Assembly (NCBI GenBank): GCA_016617855.1
Contig: JAECUM010009300.1
Coordinates: forward strand, 1 to 64,000
Origin: Megalonaias nervosa
Taxonomy: Eukaryota > Mollusca > Bivalvia > Unionida > Unionidae
DNA: 64,000 nt
Direction of reading: 5' to 3'
Part shown: positions 58,975-64,000 of the stretch, one piece after another
How positions within the stretch are numbered: the first letter of the stretch is position 1
Layout of the letters: every line of letters starts with the position of its first letter
Position numbers and translations under genes: made by a program
The notes under the pieces: generated by a model
Database searches by the model: none
What the model was told of the DNA's origin: nothing
What the model saw: only the letters and a program-made list of their open reading frames with translations

Positions 58975-59335
58975 AAGAGGATATGGATTTACCCGTAGTG
59001 GCCTACTTCCGTATAATCGGGGAATCGCGGGCATGTAGATTTACATACAACAGCGGACGAAAATAATCTGGAGGAAGCTTGGAGATATGAATTTATATAC
59101 AGTAGCCGACTTCCATCAATCAAGGGAATCACGTTGATATGGATATACCTACGACGGCCTGCTACAATAAATCCGGGGAAGCAAGGGATATGAATTTACA
59201 CATAATGGCCGACTTCCACAAGTCTGCAAAGCACGATAATATTGATTTAGATACAAAGGTCAATTTCCACAGATCAAACGAACCACTGGAATATTGATTT
59301 ATATACAACGCCTGATGTCCATAAATCCGGGTAAA
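58975..59335. repeat. Diverged minisatellite, unit about 52 bp
   Basis: About seven diverged units, each with gatatg(g/a)attta, ata.a.(a/t)ggc, gacttcc and aat(c/a)(c/a)ggg-type blocks. It overlaps the end of the duplicated module, which contributes the first unit. Confidence 0.75.
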
Positions 59336-59339
59336 TGTA

Positions 59340-60034
59340 ATATACTTACCAGGTTTTCACAGCTGACTAAACTGCAGTGTGCAGAAAAACAGCGAGTTGA
59401 ATTTCTCAAAGTTTAAAACAAAGTCAAAAATTTCCACTCTAGTTAGTGGATTATATGTAAGTCTCAATCATATTTACGTACAAACCCCATATATGCACAC
59501 TTCTTCAAAGTCTGTTGACAATAAGGTATGCAATTTTTTAAATTTTAATTTATTTTTTCACAAACTCCCTGCTGAGTGTTACATGAAACTTTATTCAAAG
59601 AAATGGGACATCACTATTACCAAAATGAATAGCCATATCCTCACAATGAGAGTTCCATCTTCCGCCCACCAGTGCTGCTGAATAATGCATTACCAACAGC
59701 CCTTAAAATCATATGTTGACCCTAAGTGAAATGAACATTTTCCGGCAGTAGGCAGTCTTGTAGTGCCGAATGACTTTCATTCTAAATGAACAGCTGTATA
59801 TACCCAAAATAGACAGGTTTAAATATAACGGTATGTGTACATGTGGGATTCCAGCGTGAGCTCGTGCATTGAAAATTCAAAAAGCTACCAAACAGCACGC
59901 TTATTGGGACTTCCTTGATGACAAAGGTGATAATGACATTTACAGGGTGTGACTGCTACAAATTTACGATGTTTTTGAATTATTAAGTTTTATTACCATG
60001 TGTTTTGAATATGCAGCTTATCTTTTACTGGCAG
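59340..60034. other. Upstream region of putative second gene
   Basis: No repeat recognised. ORF 59379-59681 (100 codons) has no family resemblance. Confidence 0.4.
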
Positions 60035-60109
60035 TAACTCACAAAATGAAGAAAAATGAATCTACTAATGAAGATATGGGGCCTGTACCTGAAGATGAAA
60101 TTGTGCAAG
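60035..60109 (+). CDS. Candidate first coding exon of a second channel gene
   Basis: Acceptor ttttactggcag, an ATG at 60046, then 21 codons reading MKKNESTNEDMGPVPEDEIV and Q, and a CAAG|GTACGA donor that leaves one base (phase 1). The acidic start followed by a phase-1 donor is what the micro-exons at 63271-63309 and 1426-1464 would accept. Mucolipins have acidic N-termini, so this may be the start of a tandem paralogue whose later exons lie beyond the window. Evidence is splice signals and phase only. Confidence 0.35.
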
Positions 60110-60267
60110 GTACGAAAATCTCACTATCACTGAAATGTTAATAATTTGCTATCTGAAACGCAGACAGAAGACATAATAAAGCGTATTCGTATAGATTTCT
60201 AGACTGAGTATTCGTTCCTCTTCCCCGTTTCTTCGTCGTCTTTATCTTATCCTTCACCAGCCTCTAT

Positions 60268-60268
<1 letters not shown>

Positions 60269-60322
<54 letters not shown>
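60269..60322. repeat. (AAT)n microsatellite
   Basis: 54 bases of AAT trinucleotide repeats directly before the degraded micro-exon copy at 60332-60370. Confidence 0.95.
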
Positions 60323-60323
<1 letters not shown>

Positions 60324-60331
60324 GCAAGTAG

Positions 60332-60370
60332 ATAGTTAGAGAGCATAAACAGAACTGATGCATGTTCAAG
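60332..60370 (+). pseudogene. Degraded copy of the 39-nt micro-exon
   Basis: Same length and right border (TTCAAG|GTATAC) as 1426-1464 and 63271-63309, with similar intron sequence after it. A microsatellite has replaced the pyrimidine tract and the expected phase meets a stop, so it is probably not used. Confidence 0.35.
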
Positions 60371-60736
60371 GTATACTAATTTGCCAATAAACTGATTTTT
60401 GTAAAGTTTTCATTGCATTCAATATAGATTTAGAGAATTTTAATATGATTAAGCAAATTACCCCAGGAAACGTAGAGTTCAGTCTTTAAACCAGGAAACA
60501 CTGACAACAATACCATCGTCCTCAAACTAATGAAACTGATATCAGTGTTGCTACTACTACATCTTATTGTATCATTTGTTTATTTTTCAAGGTTAATTCC
60601 ATAATCTGTTGAAGAAGAACAAAAGTGTTTAAATACTATATGTCGTCAAATACTCCGTATATACATCATCTTTACACCTGACAAACCATAGGAAGTATAT
60701 GATACATCGATCTGAAAGGGGAAATAGCTATAAATT

Positions 60737-60795
<59 letters not shown>

Positions 60796-60798
<3 letters not shown>

Positions 60799-61871
60799 TA
60801 TTATTGTCATTAATTTGCAGAATCTTTGTAATTTTTATAATTTGCTGTCTGGAAGGCTGAAGGAAGACTTGGTGTGTGTATGTATTGATTTCCAGACATA
60901 TTCCTTTTTCTCCTTCGTTACTTTAAAAATACGGTCGAACAATATTTTAAAAAAAAACAGCAAAAGAAACAAACACCACCCCCAAAAACCCCCAAACAAA
61001 CAACAAACTAAGAAAAGAGAAAGGACCTGGAATGAGAACCAGTAGACTTTATGTCATCAATAGTATGAACCAATCAGAACCACTGTACGATAACGTGCAT
61101 TTGGACAGAAAAGGTCAAAACCTGGAGCATTATACACACGTCTTGCAAAAAGCTTTTTTTAAATGTTTTGTGTCAAAAAGTGATATCAAAATGAACTAGA
61201 ATTCATTTCGGTAATGATCTAGAAGTTGACTTAAACAACCTATGTGATATTAACATCAGAAAAATTTGGAACAGGGCTCATGATAAGGATATGAAAAATA
61301 TGTGATCTACTGACAAGGAGGCTCTAATTCTTATGTAAAAGCTATATACACAAAAAATGTTGGCCGACGAAAGAATGTTTAGTGGATTTAATTTCAGGAA
61401 GCGGTCTATACTGAACACATTCCTTTGATTCCAAATTGCAAAAAACACCTAAGTATGACATGATGTCGATGATCCCACCCCCAAGTAAGTTCTGCTAATT
61501 TGTGGGTAACATTCCAAGGAGACTAACCCGCTGACAATAATCGGGGTGGAGAGGGAGAAATCCGCAATTTCAACAGTTTGGTGAGTAACAAACAGGAAGA
61601 GAAAGCCGGTCCAAGCAAGGCGTGTCAGAAAAATTTGAAACCTTTCTGTCTGATTTCCTAAAAATAGCTATTATAACAACGAGTCCAGCGCAAACGGCAG
61701 AATGAGAGCTCTTATGATGACTAGTAAATTATGTCTATATTTTCCTATAAAATCCACAAAATACCATTTAAACTGCAAGTCCACACACGGCAAAATCAGC
61801 GAGAATTATGAGTTTTGCAATCCGATAGTTTTTAACTCAAAGCTACCTTATGATTCTGAGATCTTAAGCTA
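60796..61871. other. No recognised feature
   Basis: A/C-rich stretch (60945-61015), otherwise nothing that I can support. Confidence 0.4.
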
Positions 61872-62719
61872 AGTAACATAAAAGGGCGATAACCAACAAC
61901 TTTTCAAGAGATAAATTTATTTTCCTAGAATACAAAGTGACAATTTAAAAAGAACTCAAAGTATTATGAAATAAATCCTAACAATTACTAAAAGTACTAT
62001 CACAAGTCCAAATATACGTAGTTCCTATTGACTTCCAGTGGTATTCCAAAGCAATTCTAATATTGAAAGTGTTGATGCGCCTGTAGCCTCGAATGTGCTA
62101 ATGTGCAAATGGCCTGGAATGTGGCGATGTGTTAACAGTCATTTTGATGGGTGTATCACAGTAATAGAACCAAAATGTTCCTTGAGTGAATTCACTGTAA
62201 TTCCAGATTAATGTTTTAGTCTAAGAATACTATTGACCATTTTGTAATTGCAGTGGAAAATATCTTGAATGAATCAATCTACCCAAATTAAAAACTGAAC
62301 ACATCAACAAGAATGATTTCGCTTTGGATATTAAGGCAAGAATGAGTAATAGTTCAAGTAAACAACCTTTATATAAATAACTAAGACACAATAAAAGAGC
62401 CAGGATGTAGGTCAGGCTCCTTTCTAAAACCTTTAAGCTCTCAACAAGTTTAAGAGTTTCCAAGCTCAAAGCTAATATCCTACCTAAAAATTAAAAGTAA
62501 ACATGTTTATGTACAAACTAAATGATCAGAATATTCAGTCTATAATCATAGAGAAATATTATATAAATATTGTGTTGTTTACAAAATAAATGTCACTAAT
62601 GAGCGACAACATTAACTTGATTTTGGACAAAGACCAAGTACGAGGTACATATATAAATAACATATAATCATGCAGAAAAGCCAACAAAAATACAAATTAC
62701 CGGGTAAATATACATAACA
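61872..62719 (-). mobile_element. Solo LTR-like element, reverse orientation
   Basis: 848 bp, starting AGTAACATAA (the terminal T of the family appears mutated) and ending TACATAACA. Flanked by GCTA at 61868-61871 and 62720-62723, a perfect 4-bp target duplication. The interior matches 39840-40480 and, more weakly, 9915-10807. Confidence 0.65.
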
Positions 62720-63029
62720 GCTATAAATCTCAACAATATTGGGTGACATTCAGTTATAAGATAGGTTTCAAACAAAGTTATTGAGATCAAGCTGCCTATC
62801 AAACTTGTAAATAGTTGGATTGAAATGGAAAATATTTGGTACAAGGCGATAGTAAATGAACAAGATGTGACAATGAAACAATCTGGGAATGTTCATACCA
62901 AATGATCTTAAAGAATAAGAAAATACATAATTAAATATGTATTTGAGTCAAACTTATAATAAAATCTGCCTATTTGTTTATGACCGTGACCTAAGTTATA
63001 TGGCAAACAATATTGTCATACTTTGAGTT

Positions 63030-63800
63030 TCTGTCTTTCAAACACAATGTTCTCCATTGTTTTAGTATCGTCTTTACGTTTGCTGCTGTTATCCTTGTGC
63101 GTAGTTTTCTAGTATTTCACATCAGTTTTGTGTGGTAAAAACATACTATTTTAACTGGATTCGCAGATTACAAAGCGAGAACAAATCTGAAAACGACTAG
63201 GCGACGATGGCTAGTCTTCTGTTTAATCATTATCATTACCATTCTTATCATTATTTTGTTTTATTATTAGGTAGCCAGAGAGTCTCATCAAAACGGATCC
63301 GTGTTCGAGGTACAGTATTTTGCAAATAAACTGAATTGTTTAAAGTTTTCATGGCATTTAATATCGGTTGGGGGAAGTTTAATATGTTTAAGTAAAATAC
63401 ACCATTTTCTCATTCAATATTGTTTTTTCTTTATAAGTATTGTTTTGGAAATGAATTGTAAATCTTTTTAAGAAACTGCAGATAGCCGGTAGTCAGTTAA
63501 AGTAAACCTCCTGTATCCAGCCACCTAAAGAACAAATGTGCTACAATACACCATGAAACATGGCTTTGTTAGTTTCCACACCTGAGTACAAAATGGTTTT
63601 GAGTTGCAAAGTTATTCGCATCATTGATTGTGGTATGAACTACATCATATGTCCCGATTGCTTCACAGCGGGCGTAACGTGTAAAGGTCCAGTTTGGTGC
63701 AGATATCCGCAGCTTAACTTATTCGAAGATTTATTTTGCCCATTTGAAAAATCTGAATCAATTACTGCTTATCGAAGACTTCAGTGAATCGCTAACCAAC
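63030..63800 (+). repeat. Segment duplicated at 1.06-1.89 kb
   Basis: Co-linear with 1060-1894, including the micro-exon position. The ORF 63560-63787 inside it is not open in the other copy and is therefore probably not coding. Confidence 0.6.
63271..63309 (+). CDS. Possible 39-nt micro-exon of the second channel gene
   Basis: Acceptor tgttttattattag and donor TTCGAG|GTACAG. Read with one carried base from 60109 it stays open. Same length and borders as the block at 1426-1464. Too short to identify by sequence. Confidence 0.35.
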
Positions 63801-64000
63801 CAGCTTGCGAACAAGGAGCTAATATATGCATGATGGCCATTTGACACTTATGTAGTTCTCACATTATTGAATATGTAGTTTCACAATGTTAAAGCTTTAA
63901 AATGATTCTCAGAATGTTTGCAAACGAGTTTTATAATTTATATTTAATATCTGAGTACAGTAAAAGAACAAACAATGAAAGACAAGGATTCCAAGGAGAG

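Noticed and set aside
63560..63787. 75-codon ORF with several cysteines
   Set aside because: The homologous segment near 1.7 kb is not open, and no domain is recognisable.

Overview
The window looks like nuclear DNA of an invertebrate animal, most likely a mollusc. It is AT-rich and intron-rich, with many microsatellites and minisatellites. It carries several tRNA-derived SINEs whose bodies resemble SINEs I know from mollusc genomes. There is no bacterial-style gene packing. The mollusc call is inference; no search was run.

Left half (about 1.4-34.7 kb, + strand): one long multi-exon gene for a mucolipin (TRPML) lysosomal cation channel. Twelve exons join in perfect phase (exon phases 0/1/2 all match) and give about 616 residues of a six-TM channel with pore loop and stop codon. 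One exon (21997-22087) is too short and too closed in other frames to show up as an ORF. A 39-nt micro-exon may lie upstream at 1426-1464. Introns hold a pogo/Tigger-like transposon, two pogo-like MITEs, solo LTRs with target-site duplications, SINEs and simple repeats. A similar micro-exon with homologous flanks recurs at 63271-63309, behind a plausible first coding exon at 60035-60109. This suggests that a second, tandem mucolipin-like gene starts at the right edge.

Middle (34.7-42.3 kb): 3' flank, an 0.9-kb solo LTR on the minus strand, a decayed non-LTR (LINE) reverse transcriptase, more LTR fragments and a SINE.

42.3-51.9 kb: the most interesting part, a decayed endogenous Polinton/adintovirus-like DNA virus element of about 9.5 kb. 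The plus strand carries a small hydrophobic protein, capsid-like protein pieces, a fused family-B DNA polymerase / SF1 helicase / HNH nuclease, and an A32-type packaging ATPase. The minus strand carries a NUMOD4-HNH-NUMOD1 endonuclease, an intact 84-residue cysteine-rich protein, the C-terminal part of a retrovirus-like (rve) integrase, and a zinc-ribbon plus parvovirus-type phospholipase A2 protein. Most genes are broken by stops and frameshifts, so this is a fossil. Its gene set (replication, integration, packaging, capsid, entry-type lipase) is that of a virus rather than a simple transposon. A 250-bp imperfect palindrome lies just outside its right end.

Right part (52-64 kb): a duplicated 0.8-1.1 kb module (one copy split by a SINE with a clean 8-bp target duplication, the other by a 2.5-kb insert containing a 57-bp-arm hairpin), a 52-bp minisatellite, more LTR sequence, and the putative start of the second channel gene.
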